Origin: Blastococcus sp. VKM Ac-2987
GTDB taxonomy: Bacteria > Actinomycetota > Actinomycetes > Mycobacteriales > Geodermatophilaceae
Reading direction: 5' to 3'
DNA length: 64,000 bases
Assembly (NCBI RefSeq): GCF_026967805.1
Contig: NZ_JAPVBG010000001.1
Span: forward strand, 883,143-947,142
Shown here: positions 34,913-43,368 of the stretch, piece by piece
Layout of the letters: the number at the start of each line of letters is the position of its first letter
Position numbering within the stretch: position 1 is the stretch's first letter
The notes under the pieces: model-generated
Database searches by the model: none
Seen by the model: only the letters and a program-made list of their open reading frames with translations
What the model was told of the DNA's origin: nothing
Position numbers and translations under genes: made by a program

Positions 34913-35091
34913 ACCACGCGGTTCGGGATCGACCTGCCGCACGCGGTGTGCGAGCGCGCGCCCGACCGCAACGTGCTGCTGTCCCCGACTCGGCGGTCGT
35001 GTCGTTCGACCGTTCCTTCCTGCTGGTGCTGACCGACACGGCGACCCGGTCGCCGCTGTTCGCCGCCGTCGTGCACGACCCGTCGGCCTGA
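34913..35091 (+). pseudogene. serpin relic: N-terminal and C-terminal ends fused
   Basis: Two short pieces of a serpin-fold protease inhibitor abut. From 34913, in one frame, TTRFGIDLPHAVCERAPDRN followed by VLLSP resembles serpin helix A and strand 6B. From about 34993, in another frame, VVSFDRSFLLVLTDTATRSP then LFAAVVHDPSA and a stop is the conserved serpin C-terminus (FxRPFLF...T..LFxGxVxxP). About 300 residues between them, including the reactive-centre loop, are gone and the frames differ, so it is non-functional. It lies between the acyl-CoA dehydrogenase and tmRNA genes; 34747-34912 shows nothing else. Confidence 0.6.
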
Positions 35092-35130
35092 CGGCGGGAT
35101 CCGGGAGAGTCGGTCCCCGGGGCGGACGCA

Positions 35131-35161
35131 CGAGAGCCCCGGTCATCGACCGGGGCTCTCG
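35131..35161 (-). terminator. ssrA terminator
   Basis: Perfect 14-bp stem (35131-35144 with 35148-35161) and 3-base loop, 16 bases beyond the tmRNA 3' end. Confidence 0.75.
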
Positions 35162-35177
35162 CACGCAACAGGGGTGG

Positions 35178-35552
35178 TGGTGGAGGTGGCGGGAATCGAA
35201 CCCGCGTCCTTCGACGCATATCCAGGGCTTCTCCGAGCGCAGTCCGCTACTGCCTCTGCTCGACCCCATCGATCTCGCGGACAAGTCGATGTGACGGGCC
35301 CAGTCGCTGTTTGATGTCCCGCGAGCACCCGCGACCGGCACTCACGGTGAGTCATCTAGCTGATGCCAGGATCCGGGCCGATGACGAACCCGGGCTGACA
35401 GAGTCGCCTCGCTACTTAGGCAGCGAGGGCGAACTCGCGCTGACTGGAGTCGGCGCTTGTGTGTTTTGCAACGCGTGGTTAACGAGCTCATCGTTGCCTT
35501 CCTCGGCTCGCTTCCCCTGGACACCCGACCGAAGTCGAGACCAATCACCCCC
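35178..35552 (-). ncRNA. ssrA: transfer-messenger RNA (tmRNA)
   Basis: One-piece tmRNA of 375 bases that rescues stalled ribosomes with SmpB. The 5' end GGGGGUG (35552-35546) pairs with CACCUCC (35188-35182), followed by ACCA at the 3' end; the T arm GGTTCGATTCC and the 5' domain GATTGGTCTCGACTTCGG are canonical. The tag reading frame occupies 35469-35416 and encodes AKHTSADSSQREFALAA then TAA, ending in the ALAA degron. smpB lies 7 kb away on the same strand. The transcript ends at the 14-bp hairpin noted separately. Confidence 0.96.
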
Positions 35553-35615
35553 TGTGTAGTTGTGCAGACAGCGTAACGGGCGGCGCCACCCCGTTGTTCC
35601 ACCCGGGCTCCGGCA

Positions 35616-36026
35616 TCACCCGTCCGCGAGCCGCCGGAGCCAGCGGCGCTGCCACGGCGTCTCGACCGCCCGCGGGTGGTACCCGGCCCGCGCCCACCGG
35701 ACGGCGGCCTCCGGCGGCAGGCCGTCGAGCACCGCCAGCGCGGCCAGCGCCGTCCCCGTCCGGCCGATCCCGCCGGAGCAGCCGACCACCACGGCCTCCC
35801 CGGCCACCGCCCGCCGGTGCGCCTCGCGGAGTGCGTCCACCGCGTCGGCGGTGTCCACCGGCACCCAGAAGTCCGGCCAGCGCACCCGCCGGTGCGGGCC
35901 GTCCGGCGCCGGCCCGCGGCCCAGCACCAGCGCGAAGTCGGCCGGGACGGCCGGCTCCCCCAGCCGCCGTCCCCGCACGCGGGCACCGGAGGGCAGCACG
36001 ACCACCCCGTGGCGGACGTCGGCCAT
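35616..36026 (-). CDS. dual-specificity-like protein phosphatase
   Basis: 136-residue small cysteine phosphatase. The P-loop is VVVGCSGGIGRTGTALAAL (CxxGxxRT), and the general acid loop may be WPDFWVPVDT. The family removes phosphate from tyrosine or small molecules; partner unknown. ATG at 36024-36026 gives the natural N-terminus (MADVRHGVVVLPSG). It lies 17 bases after the corA stop on the same strand, probably one operon. Confidence 0.8.
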   Translation of the reverse strand: MADVRHGVVVLPSGARVRGRRLGEPAVPADFALVLGRGPAPDGPHRRVRWPDFWVPVDTADAVDALREAHRRAVAGEAVVVGCSGGIGRTGTALAALAVLDGLPPEAAVRWARAGYHPRAVETPWQRRWLRRLADG

Positions 36027-36043
36027 CGCAGCTCCCCGGCGGG

Positions 36044-37192
36044 TCAGATCCAGTCGCGGCGCTTGAACACCAGGTAGAGCGTCAGGCTCACCCCGAACAT
36101 CAGGAGCAGCGCGAACGGGTAGCCCCACCACTCGTCGAGCTCGGGCATGTGGTCGAAGTTCATGCCGTACACGCCGCCGACCAGGCTGGGCGCGAACAGG
36201 ATGGCCGCCCAGGCCGAGATCTTCTTGACCTCCTCGCCCTGGGCGATGCTCGTCTCGGTGAGCTCGCGGATCTCCTCGTTCTGCCGCTGCGCCACCAGGG
36301 TCGCGTTGACGGTGAGGATGTCGCGCAGCTGCAGCCGGAAGCCCTCCACCCGCTCGGTGACCTGGATGACGTGGTCGGCGACGTCGCGCAGGTAGCTGCG
36401 CAGCTCCTCGTCGACCCCGTACTTTTCGAACCCGGCGGTCAGCGCGGCGATGATGCCGCTGAGCGGCTGGGCGGCGCGCTGGAACTCCAGCACCTCCTGC
36501 GACAGCTCGTAGATGCGCCGGGAGACCCCGGGGTCACCACCGAAGACCTGGGTCTCGATCTCGTCGATGTCGTTGGCGAGCCCGTCGACCACCGGCCGGT
36601 ACCCGTCGACGACGGCGTCCAGCGTCGCGTACAGCACCGACTCGCTGCCCTTGGCCAGCAGCGCCGGGTCGCTCTCCAGCCGGCGGCGCACCCGGGAGAG
36701 GTCGGGCGACTCGCTGTGCCGCACCGTGATGGCGAAGTCGCGGCCCAGGAACAGGTGCAGCTCCCCGAACTCCACCTCCTCGACCGCGTCCAGGTACCGG
36801 GCGGACTTGAGGACGACGAACAGCGTGCTGCCGTACCGCTCGAACTTCGGCCGCTGGTGGGCCTTGATCGCGTCCTCGACGGCGAGCTCGGGCAGGTCGT
36901 AGAGCTCGGCCAGGGCCCCCAGCTCGTTCGGCTGCGGGCGGTAGAGGCCCATCCAGGCCAGCCGCTCCTCGCCGGCGGCCAGCTCCTCGCGGCTCTCGGC
37001 CGCGGTCTCCGGCGTGGCGATGCGGCGGCCCTCGGAGTAGACCGCGTTGTCCACGATCCGCGCCTGCGCGGCGGGGCCGTCCGGCAGCGCCGCGGACGCC
37101 GTGGCACCGCTCGGCGGCGGTACGGGCTCCAGCCGGGGACGGCGGGTCAGCGTGGTGAGGGCGGTCAGCGGCGCGAGACGGCGCTCGGTCAT
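36044..37192 (-). CDS. corA: CorA family magnesium/cobalt transporter
   Basis: 382 residues. Large N-terminal cytoplasmic domain (alpha/beta then long helices, including YELSQEVLEFQRAAQPLSGI), then two transmembrane helices near the C-terminus. The signature YGMNFDHMPELDEWWGYPF (GMN plus the MPE loop) between them is intact. Basic C-terminal KRRDWI is typical. GGGAG six bases before the ATG supports the start. The upstream gap 37193-37477 (285 bases) shows no gene or clear riboswitch. Confidence 0.94.
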   Translation of the reverse strand: MTERRLAPLTALTTLTRRPRLEPVPPPSGATASAALPDGPAAQARIVDNAVYSEGRRIATPETAAESREELAAGEERLAWMGLYRPQPNELGALAELYDLPELAVEDAIKAHQRPKFERYGSTLFVVLKSARYLDAVEEVEFGELHLFLGRDFAITVRHSESPDLSRVRRRLESDPALLAKGSESVLYATLDAVVDGYRPVVDGLANDIDEIETQVFGGDPGVSRRIYELSQEVLEFQRAAQPLSGIIAALTAGFEKYGVDEELRSYLRDVADHVIQVTERVEGFRLQLRDILTVNATLVAQRQNEEIRELTETSIAQGEEVKKISAWAAILFAPSLVGGVYGMNFDHMPELDEWWGYPFALLLMFGVSLTLYLVFKRRDWI

Positions 37193-37477
37193 GACGGGCT
37201 CCCGGGGCGAGGGGACGGCGATGGGCACCGGAGCGGCCCTCCTCGCCCGCGCCCCCGTCCTGCCGACCCCCGGGCATGCGTGCACGGTGCGGGCGGGACC
37301 GGGTCCTCGATCAGGCGGGGAGGACCTCAGGATCGGTACTGGGAGGCTCGCTGCGCACGACGTCCTCCTCCCGGGTCCGGCCGCCCGCCCTCGCGGCACG
37401 GCCGTCGACCATGGTCCCACGCGAACGGCCCCGTCCCGCCGGTGTCATCGCCCACACGGGTGACCACCCGCGACGGA

Positions 37478-38023
37478 TCAGCCGGCGACCTCGCCGTCCG
37501 GCAGCGGCACCTCGAGGGCGACCAGGAACCGGGAGACCATCGCGTAGCCCGCCACGGTGGCGGTCAGCTCGACGACCTGGCGGTCGTCGAGGTGCTCCCG
37601 CACCGCCGCGAACACCGGGTCGGGGACGGCGACGGCCCGGGTGGAGGCATCGACGAACGCGAGGACGGCGGCCTCCGCGTCCGTCCAGCCGGCGCCCGCC
37701 GTCGGGTCGGGCGACCTCAGCTGCTCCAGCTGGCCGTCGGTCAGCCCCGCCCGCTGCCCGATCGGTGCGTGCGCGGCCCACTCGAACTCCGCGTCGTTCA
37801 GCACCGCGACCCGCAGGATGACCAGCTCGCGCAGGTCGGCCGGCAGCGTCGTTCCCGAACGGATCGCCCCCAGCAGCGCGTTCCACCCCTCCGCGACGGG
37901 CGGGCTGTGCAGCAGCAGCCGGTCCAGCGAGCTCAGCCGCCCGCCCCGGCGCACCCGCATGCGGTCGGCGACCTCGCCGTCCTCCGCGGCGAGCGGCAGG
38001 CGGGCCTCCGCGCCGTGCGCCAC
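37478..38023 (-). CDS. carboxymuconolactone decarboxylase family protein
   Basis: 181-residue AhpD/CMD-like all-helical protein. LDRLLLHSPPVAEGWNALLG and LRELVILRVAVLNDAEFEWA followed by AHAPIGQRAGLT match the CMD fold. The CxxC redox pair of AhpD is absent, replaced by the DAEFEWAAH Glu/His pattern, so it is not an alkylhydroperoxidase of the AhpD type. It starts one base after the SCO6745-like gene ends, so the two are in one operon. Substrate unknown. Confidence 0.85.
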   Translation of the reverse strand: MAHGAEARLPLAAEDGEVADRMRVRRGGRLSSLDRLLLHSPPVAEGWNALLGAIRSGTTLPADLRELVILRVAVLNDAEFEWAAHAPIGQRAGLTDGQLEQLRSPDPTAGAGWTDAEAAVLAFVDASTRAVAVPDPVFAAVREHLDDRQVVELTATVAGYAMVSRFLVALEVPLPDGEVAG

Positions 38024-38024
38024 G

Positions 38025-38906
38025 TCAGCCGCGACCGAAGATGCCCTGGCCGAACGCGCCGTTGGCGGTCAGCACACGCGACAGGCCCTTGCCGAGCTCG
38101 ACCACCCGGCCGGTCTTCTCCGCGCCCAGCGACAGCCACGGGTCGGCGGCCAGGGCGTCGGTCTGCACCTCGATCCGGGCGCGTAGCTCCGCGCCCTCCT
38201 CTGTGAGCCCGGCGTCGTCGAGCAGCCCCCGGTCGGCGAGCGCGGCGCAGGCGGCGTCCCACTGCTCGTCGCTCCACCCGCGGGTGGCCTTGGCGGCCGC
38301 CACGGTGAAGCCGCGCCCGGTGGCGCAGTGGGTGATCAGCGCCTCCAGGCCGGTCAGGCCGGCGTGCACCAGGACGGCGACGTGCCCGTCGCCGCGGTGC
38401 TCGCGCAGCAGCGAGGCCCCGTGCCACAGGGCCAGCAGCGGCTCCTCCGGCCACGGCAGGTCGGCGTGGCCGGCGTAGAGCGGCCGCCCCTCGGCGCTCA
38501 GCCCGGTGCAGGCCTCGCGGAGCAGCCCGGCCAGCTCGGCGACCTCCGGCGAGCCGGCGGCCTCCTCGCCGAGCAGCCGGGTGAGCGAGGCGCGGGCGGC
38601 GTCGAGCCGGGCGGCGCGCACCTGCTCGGGCGAGGCGAGCGTCCAGGCGCGCGGGATCATGTGCGCGACCAGGGACGGGGAGAAGTTGTAGAAGGTCGCC
38701 GTCACGACACCGGCCGCCACGGCGCCCATGGGCGCGGCGCGGCCGGCGAAGTACACCATGCGCCCCGGCCGCAGGCCGAGCGCACCGAGGTGCTCGTCCT
38801 GCTCGGGGGCGAAGTAGAGGTGGGAGTGCAGCGGGTCGATCGCGCGGTGCGCGCGGCCGACGAGTGCGGGATCGAACGCGGGCTCGGGCTGATCGACGCT
38901 GACCAT
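38025..38906 (-). CDS. SCO6745 family protein
   Basis: 293 residues, soluble. AHRAIDPLHSHLYFAPEQDE, PMGAVAAGVVTATFYNFSPS and MIPRAWTLASPEQVRAARLD match the SCO6745/SalK-like family of actinobacteria, from recall. It contains a likely degenerate winged-helix region at residues 210-260 (EEQWDAACAALADRGLLDDA-like). No catalytic motif is obvious and the function is unknown. It starts 10 bases after the upstream GNAT gene and is followed by the CMD protein gene. Confidence 0.82.
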   Translation of the reverse strand: MVSVDQPEPAFDPALVGRAHRAIDPLHSHLYFAPEQDEHLGALGLRPGRMVYFAGRAAPMGAVAAGVVTATFYNFSPSLVAHMIPRAWTLASPEQVRAARLDAARASLTRLLGEEAAGSPEVAELAGLLREACTGLSAEGRPLYAGHADLPWPEEPLLALWHGASLLREHRGDGHVAVLVHAGLTGLEALITHCATGRGFTVAAAKATRGWSDEQWDAACAALADRGLLDDAGLTEEGAELRARIEVQTDALAADPWLSLGAEKTGRVVELGKGLSRVLTANGAFGQGIFGRG

Positions 38907-38915
38907 GGCCGGACC

Positions 38916-39914
38916 CTAGCGAGTCGTCATGGGCGGCCGCGCGACCGACCACGCGACGCTGGTGCGCACCGTCCCGTACCCGAGGCGCTCGTAGAGCCGC
39001 AGCGCCCCGGTGACGTTGTCGCTGTCGACGTCGAGGGCCGACGTGCGGCACCCGGCCGCGGCCGCCTTGCGCAGCGACTGGAGGATGGCCGCCGCCGCGA
39101 TACCCCGGCCCCGGGCGGGCGGCAGGACACCGATCTGGCCGAGCACCACCTCGCGGTACCCGCGCGCCCGCGCGTCGGACTCGTAGACGTAGGCGAGGAG
39201 GTAGCCGAGGACGGCGCCGTCGGCCACGGCGAGCACCGACAGGTCCGGCCGGAACGAGCGCTGCCCGGTGAACAGCGCCCGCCACGACGCCGCGTCGCGC
39301 TCGCTGGACCCGTGGTGCGCGGTGAACGCTGCGTTGTGCGCGTGCCGGACCTCCTCGTCGCGGTCCCAGGTGAAGGGCGCGAGCTCCACGCCCGGGACAG
39401 GTTCCGGCGCCGGCAGGTCGGTGAGCTGCCGCTCCATCACGCGGTACCACCGCTCGGCCGCCAGCCCCCGGCGCTCGACCAGCCGCTCGAGCTGCGGCTG
39501 GGTGCCGAGCACGCGCACCACCAGCCGAGCCGGGGCCCCGGGGTGCCGCTCGGCGTGCACCTCCGCGCCGCGGGCCAGCTCCCAGTCCAGCAGGGCGGCG
39601 CCGAGGCCGGAACCGCGGTGGTCCGGGTGCACCCGGCCGTCGAGGGTGATCCGGAAGACGTCGCGGAAGGTGGCGCTGGCGGAGACGACGGCGAACCCGG
39701 CCAGCGCGCCACCGGCGTCGAGGACGGCGACCCCGTCGCGGGCCGGGTCGACGCCCCACCCGGTCCACTCGTCGGCGACGTCGTCGGCGTCGGGGAACTC
39801 ACCGGTGTCGTCGAGCGGCTCAGCGGCGACGAGCAGCGCCGCCACGGCCGGGATGTCGTCGGTGTGCAGCGAGCGGGCGGTGAAGCCGGCGGGGACGGCG
39901 GGAAGATCGGCCAC
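38916..39914 (-). CDS. GNAT acetyltransferase with two tandem domains
   Basis: 332 residues. The N-terminal GNAT domain has the acetyl-CoA loop VHPDHRGSGLGAALLDWELA; the C-terminal one has VLPPARGRGIAAAAILQSLR and DVDSDNVTGALRLYERLGYG. Two-domain GNATs include mycothiol synthase MshD, but the match is too general to assign that role. GTG start at 39912. The gene leads an operon with SCO6745 and CMD proteins. Confidence 0.85.
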   Translation of the reverse strand: MADLPAVPAGFTARSLHTDDIPAVAALLVAAEPLDDTGEFPDADDVADEWTGWGVDPARDGVAVLDAGGALAGFAVVSASATFRDVFRITLDGRVHPDHRGSGLGAALLDWELARGAEVHAERHPGAPARLVVRVLGTQPQLERLVERRGLAAERWYRVMERQLTDLPAPEPVPGVELAPFTWDRDEEVRHAHNAAFTAHHGSSERDAASWRALFTGQRSFRPDLSVLAVADGAVLGYLLAYVYESDARARGYREVVLGQIGVLPPARGRGIAAAAILQSLRKAAAAGCRTSALDVDSDNVTGALRLYERLGYGTVRTSVAWSVARPPMTTR

Positions 39915-39958
39915 GGAGCAGAAGGCTAGGCAGACCGCGACGCCGCTTCCACCGGATT

Positions 39959-40339
39959 TCAGGTGCGGGCGAACAGGCAGAACGGGTGCCCGGCCGGGTC
40001 TGCGTAGGTGCGCACGTCCTCGTGCGGATCGGTGTAGGCGTTCAGCAGCCGGGCGCCGGCCTCCTCGGCGACCGCCGCCGCCGCGGCGAGGTCCTCGACC
40101 TGGAAGTCCAGGTGCGCCTGCATCTGCTGCGCGCCGGGCTCGGCCGGCCACACCGGGGGCACGTGGTCCTCCTCCCGCTGGAAGGACAGCCCGGGACCGC
40201 CGTCCTCGGGCCGCAGCGTGGCCCACGCCGGCTCGTCGTCCCGGATCGGCCACCCCAGCAGCCGCTGGTAGAAGCGCGCCAGGCCGCCCGGGTCGGGAGT
40301 GCCGAGGACGGGAGCGGCGAGCCGGATGTTCGCGGTCAC
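39959..40339 (-). CDS. VOC family protein (glyoxalase/bleomycin-resistance fold)
   Basis: 126 residues forming paired beta-alpha-beta-beta-beta units: LAAPVLGTPDPGGLARFYQR and LLGWPIRDDEPAWATLRP, then MQAHLDFQVEDLAAAAAVAE, ending VRTYADPAGHPFCLFART. Metal ligands typical of glyoxalase I are partly present (HLDF). Substrate unknown. GTG start overlaps the stop of the upstream amidohydrolase gene by four bases. Confidence 0.88.
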   Translation of the reverse strand: MTANIRLAAPVLGTPDPGGLARFYQRLLGWPIRDDEPAWATLRPEDGGPGLSFQREEDHVPPVWPAEPGAQQMQAHLDFQVEDLAAAAAVAEEAGARLLNAYTDPHEDVRTYADPAGHPFCLFART

Positions 40340-41229
40340 GCCCCGATCCTGAACAGCCGTGCCCCGTTGTGCCAGAGGACGGCGCGCAGCCACTCCTCCC
40401 CCAGGTCGAGCCGGTGCAGCGCCTGCAGCTGGTGGGCGTAGGGGTACGGGATGGACGGGAAGTCGCTGCCGAGCAGGACCTTGTCCTGCAGCGCCGCCAG
40501 CCGCGGGCGGTCGGCCGGGTCGAAGGGCATCAGCCGCTCGGTGAAGTCGGTGGCGAACATCGTGGTGTCCAGGTGCACCCGCTCGTACCGCTCGGCGAGG
40601 TCCAGGAACTCCCGGTACTCGGGCATGCCGAGGTGGGCGATCACCAGCTGCAGCCGCGGGTGCCGCTCGAGCAGGCCGGCCATCGGCGCGGGCCCGGTGT
40701 GCTCGCCGGCCAGCGGCCCGGAGCCGCAGTGGATGACGACCGGGGTGCCGGTCTCCTCCAGCCGCGCCCACACCTCGTCGAGCAGCCGGTCGCGCGGATC
40801 GAAGGCGCCCACCTGCACGTGCACCTTGAACACGCGCACACCGCCGTCGAGGGCGGCGGCCACGTAGTCCGGCGCCTCCGGCTCCGGGTAGAACGTCGCC
40901 GATCCCAGCACCTGCGGGTGGGCGGCGGCGAACCCGGCGGACCACTCGTTGAGCCAGGCCGCCATGCCGGCCTTGTGCGGGTAGGGCAGCGTCGGGAAGG
41001 CCCGCACGCCCAGCCGATCCAGGACGGCGAGCCGCTCGTCCTCGGGCAGCGGGTAGGCGACCGGCCAGTCCGCGCCGTAGTGCGTCCCGGCCGCCTCGAA
41101 GTACTGCCACACCTTCGCCTGCACCCGCTCGGGCAGGAAGTGCACGTGCACGTCCACCAGCCCGGGGAGCCCGAGCTCCCGCCAGTACCGCGGGACGTCC
41201 GCGTCGTCGACCGGTGGCGGAACCGTCAC
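40336..41229 (-). CDS. amidohydrolase family protein
   Basis: 297-residue TIM-barrel metal hydrolase of the amidohydrolase-2 type (aminocarboxymuconate decarboxylase-like). HVHFLP (DVHVHFLPERVQ) binds metal; VFKVHVQVGAFDPRDRLLDE, TPVVIHCGSG and QLVIAHLGMPEY supply further histidines, and LLGSDFPSIPYPY the aspartate. Product unknown. It sits in an overlapping run: quinone oxidoreductase, this gene, VOC protein, each joined by GTGA overlaps. Confidence 0.88.
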   Translation of the reverse strand: MTVPPPVDDADVPRYWRELGLPGLVDVHVHFLPERVQAKVWQYFEAAGTHYGADWPVAYPLPEDERLAVLDRLGVRAFPTLPYPHKAGMAAWLNEWSAGFAAAHPQVLGSATFYPEPEAPDYVAAALDGGVRVFKVHVQVGAFDPRDRLLDEVWARLEETGTPVVIHCGSGPLAGEHTGPAPMAGLLERHPRLQLVIAHLGMPEYREFLDLAERYERVHLDTTMFATDFTERLMPFDPADRPRLAALQDKVLLGSDFPSIPYPYAHQLQALHRLDLGEEWLRAVLWHNGARLFRIGA

Positions 41230-42146
41230 AGCGTGACGACGACCTTGCCGCGCACGTGCCCCCCGGCGACCAGCCGGTGGGCCTCCACCAGGTCGGCCAG
41301 CGGGAACGCCTTGGCGATCGGCACCCGCAGCTGACCGGCGTCGGCCATCCGGCCGAGCTCCTCGAGGTCGTGCTGCTCGGGTCGGACGAACACGTACCGG
41401 CCACCCATCTCGTTGACGCCGGGGTCGACCACCGAGGCGATCCGCGACCGGTCCCGCACCTGCTCCGGGGCGTCGGCGAGCGTGTCGCCGCCGACCAGGT
41501 CCAGGACGGCGTCCACCGGCTCGTTGAGCTGCTCGCTGATCGGGCCGGCGGAGTAGTCGAGCACCTCGGCGCAGCCGGCGTCGGTGAGGAAGCCGTGGTT
41601 GCGCGGGCTCGCCGTCCCGATGACGTGCGCACCCAGGGCGACGGCGATCTGGACGGCGTTGAAGCCCACGCCGCCGGACGCCCGGTGGATCAGCACGCGG
41701 TCGCCCTCGGTGACCTCCAGCGCCTCGGTCAGCGCCTGGTAGGCGGTCAGACCCGCCAGCGGCAGGGCCCCGGCCTCGGCGAAGGAGAGCGACTGCGGCT
41801 TGTGCGCCAGGCAGCGCTGCGGGGCGGGGACCAGCTCGGCCGACGTCCCCCACTGGACGTCGTCGCGGCGCACGTAGCCGAACACCTCGTCGCCCGGGCG
41901 GAAGGCGACGATCGCGGGGCCGACCGCCTCGACCACGCCGGCGACGTCCCAGCCCGGGATGATCGGGAAGCGGTGCGGGAAGAAGCTCGCCAGGCCGCCG
42001 GCGCGGATGCCCATGTCCACCGGGTTGACGCCGGCGGCGCGCACCCGCACCAGCACGGTGTCGGGCCCGACCGGCGGCTCGGGCAGGTCGTCGCGCAGGG
42101 TCAGGACGTCGTCGTCCCCGAACCGGTCGTAGGCCATTCCTCGCAT
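41226..42146 (-). CDS. NADP-dependent quinone oxidoreductase-like protein
   Basis: 306-residue medium-chain dehydrogenase/reductase without structural zinc, of the quinone oxidoreductase type. VLVRVRAAGVNPVDMGIRAG, PIIPGWDVAGVVEAVGPAI, the cofactor loop VLIHRASGGVGFNAVQIAVA and VGGDTLADAPEQVRD are visible. Start at ATG 42144 (or ATG 42135). It is the first gene of the three-gene overlapping run with the amidohydrolase and VOC protein. Confidence 0.9.
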   Translation of the reverse strand: MRGMAYDRFGDDDVLTLRDDLPEPPVGPDTVLVRVRAAGVNPVDMGIRAGGLASFFPHRFPIIPGWDVAGVVEAVGPAIVAFRPGDEVFGYVRRDDVQWGTSAELVPAPQRCLAHKPQSLSFAEAGALPLAGLTAYQALTEALEVTEGDRVLIHRASGGVGFNAVQIAVALGAHVIGTASPRNHGFLTDAGCAEVLDYSAGPISEQLNEPVDAVLDLVGGDTLADAPEQVRDRSRIASVVDPGVNEMGGRYVFVRPEQHDLEELGRMADAGQLRVPIAKAFPLADLVEAHRLVAGGHVRGKVVVTL

Positions 42147-42195
42147 GCGGCCAACCGTAGGCGGAGCGCCCGGGGACGGCTCGCGGACCACGTGC

Positions 42196-42720
42196 TCAGC
42201 GGCGTCCCCGCCGGCGGTCACCGCGCGCGGCCGGGCGCCCCGCCGGGGTCGGCCACTCGACCACCCACCGCTCCCCGACCGGGAGGGCGGCCCACCGACG
42301 GGCCGCCTCCCGCACGGCGGGGACGGCCGACCCGATCCGCTCGGCGGGCACACCCGACCCCGCCACCTCCTGCGGCAGGACCTCCTCGCCGCGCGCCAGC
42401 CGGCCGACGACGTCGGCCAGGCTCTCCGCGCGCTGCACCGCCGGGACGCGCTCCCGCTTCAGGCGGTCCGACCGCTCGGCGGAGTGCGGAGGGAGGCGGC
42501 CCGACACGTGCCGCATGCTGCCCCAGATCACCCCGTCGGCGACGCAGCCCCAGACGCCGTCCGCCAGCGGCAGGGCCGTCTCGACGACGGCGTGCACGAG
42601 GTCGTGCGGCAGGTCGGCACCGCCGCCGGCCCCGCGCATCAGGAACACGACGCCGTCGTCCCGCTCGACCAGGGTCTCGACCGGCCGGCGATCGGCCATC
42701 CGCTGGAACGTCATCCGCAC
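42196..42720 (-). CDS. hypothetical protein
   Basis: 174 residues, soluble, Arg-rich at the C-terminus (GRPAARGDRRRGRR). I do not recognise a family. ERDDGVVFLMRGAGGGADLP and VHAVVETALPLADGVWGCVA are the most distinctive stretches. GTG 42718 is the start used, with GAGAGGA upstream; ATG 42712 is also possible. It lies 42 bases after smpB stops upstream on the same strand, so it may be co-transcribed. Confidence 0.65.
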   Translation of the reverse strand: MRMTFQRMADRRPVETLVERDDGVVFLMRGAGGGADLPHDLVHAVVETALPLADGVWGCVADGVIWGSMRHVSGRLPPHSAERSDRLKRERVPAVQRAESLADVVGRLARGEEVLPQEVAGSGVPAERIGSAVPAVREAARRWAALPVGERWVVEWPTPAGRPAARGDRRRGRR

Positions 42721-42762
42721 GACCGGATCCTCTCCGGCCGCTGCAACCGCTTTTCCGCGCGA

Positions 42763-43239
42763 TCAGCGCCGGCCCTTCACGTACCGCCCGAACGCCTTCT
42801 GGATCTCGCGGCGCGAGTCGCGCTCGGCGAGGTCGTGCCGCTTGTCGTAGGACTTCTTGCCCTTCGCCAGCGCGAGCGTGGCCTTGACCTTGCCGTCCTT
42901 GAAGTACAGGTCCAGCGGCACGAGCGTCAGCCCGCCCTCGCGGGTCTTGCCGACGAGCTTGTCGATCTCCTCGCGGTGCATGAGGACCTTGCGCTTGCGG
43001 CGCGGGGCGTGGTTGGTCCAGGTGCCCTCGGTGTACTCGGGGATGTGCACGTGCTGCAGCCACACCTCGCCGTCGTCGATCGAGGCGAACCCGTCGACGA
43101 GGGAGGCACGGCCGGCCCGCAGGCTCTTCACCTCGGTGCCGGTGAGCACCAGGCCCACCTCGTAGGTGTCGAGGATCGAGTAGTCGTGCCGCGCCTTCTT
43201 GTTCTGGGCGATGAACTTGCGCCCCTGTTCCCGCGGCAA
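42763..43239 (-). CDS. smpB: SsrA-binding protein SmpB
   Basis: 158 residues; binds tmRNA and delivers it to stalled ribosomes. [60 protein letters not shown] and [20 protein letters not shown] are all present, with the basic C-terminal tail. The start is TTG at 43237-43239, because it places [14 protein letters not shown] in the normal position and GGAGGA is three to four bases upstream; no ATG or GTG is near. Follows ftsX by 130 bases. Confidence 0.96.
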   Translation of the reverse strand: MPREQGRKFIAQNKKARHDYSILDTYEVGLVLTGTEVKSLRAGRASLVDGFASIDDGEVWLQHVHIPEYTEGTWTNHAPRRKRKVLMHREEIDKLVGKTREGGLTLVPLDLYFKDGKVKATLALAKGKKSYDKRHDLAERDSRREIQKAFGRYVKGRR

Positions 43240-43368
43240 TGTTCCTCCGTCATCCTCCGGACGACACCGCGGCCAGGTGCCGTCCCCATCTGCGACGAGC
43301 GTGCCCCGGCCCTCGTCGTGGAGGCCTCCGGCCCCCACTCCTCGGCCGCCTCGCAGGGCGACTCGCCT

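Noticed and set aside
35178-35215. tRNA-like 3' end with TTCGATTCC arm and CCA
   Set aside because: It is the tRNA-like domain of tmRNA; the matching 5' end and tag frame are 340 bases away.
37193-37477. Possible Mg2+ riboswitch upstream of corA
   Set aside because: No M-box or ykkC-like conserved elements seen; only ordinary GC-rich sequence and a ribosome site.
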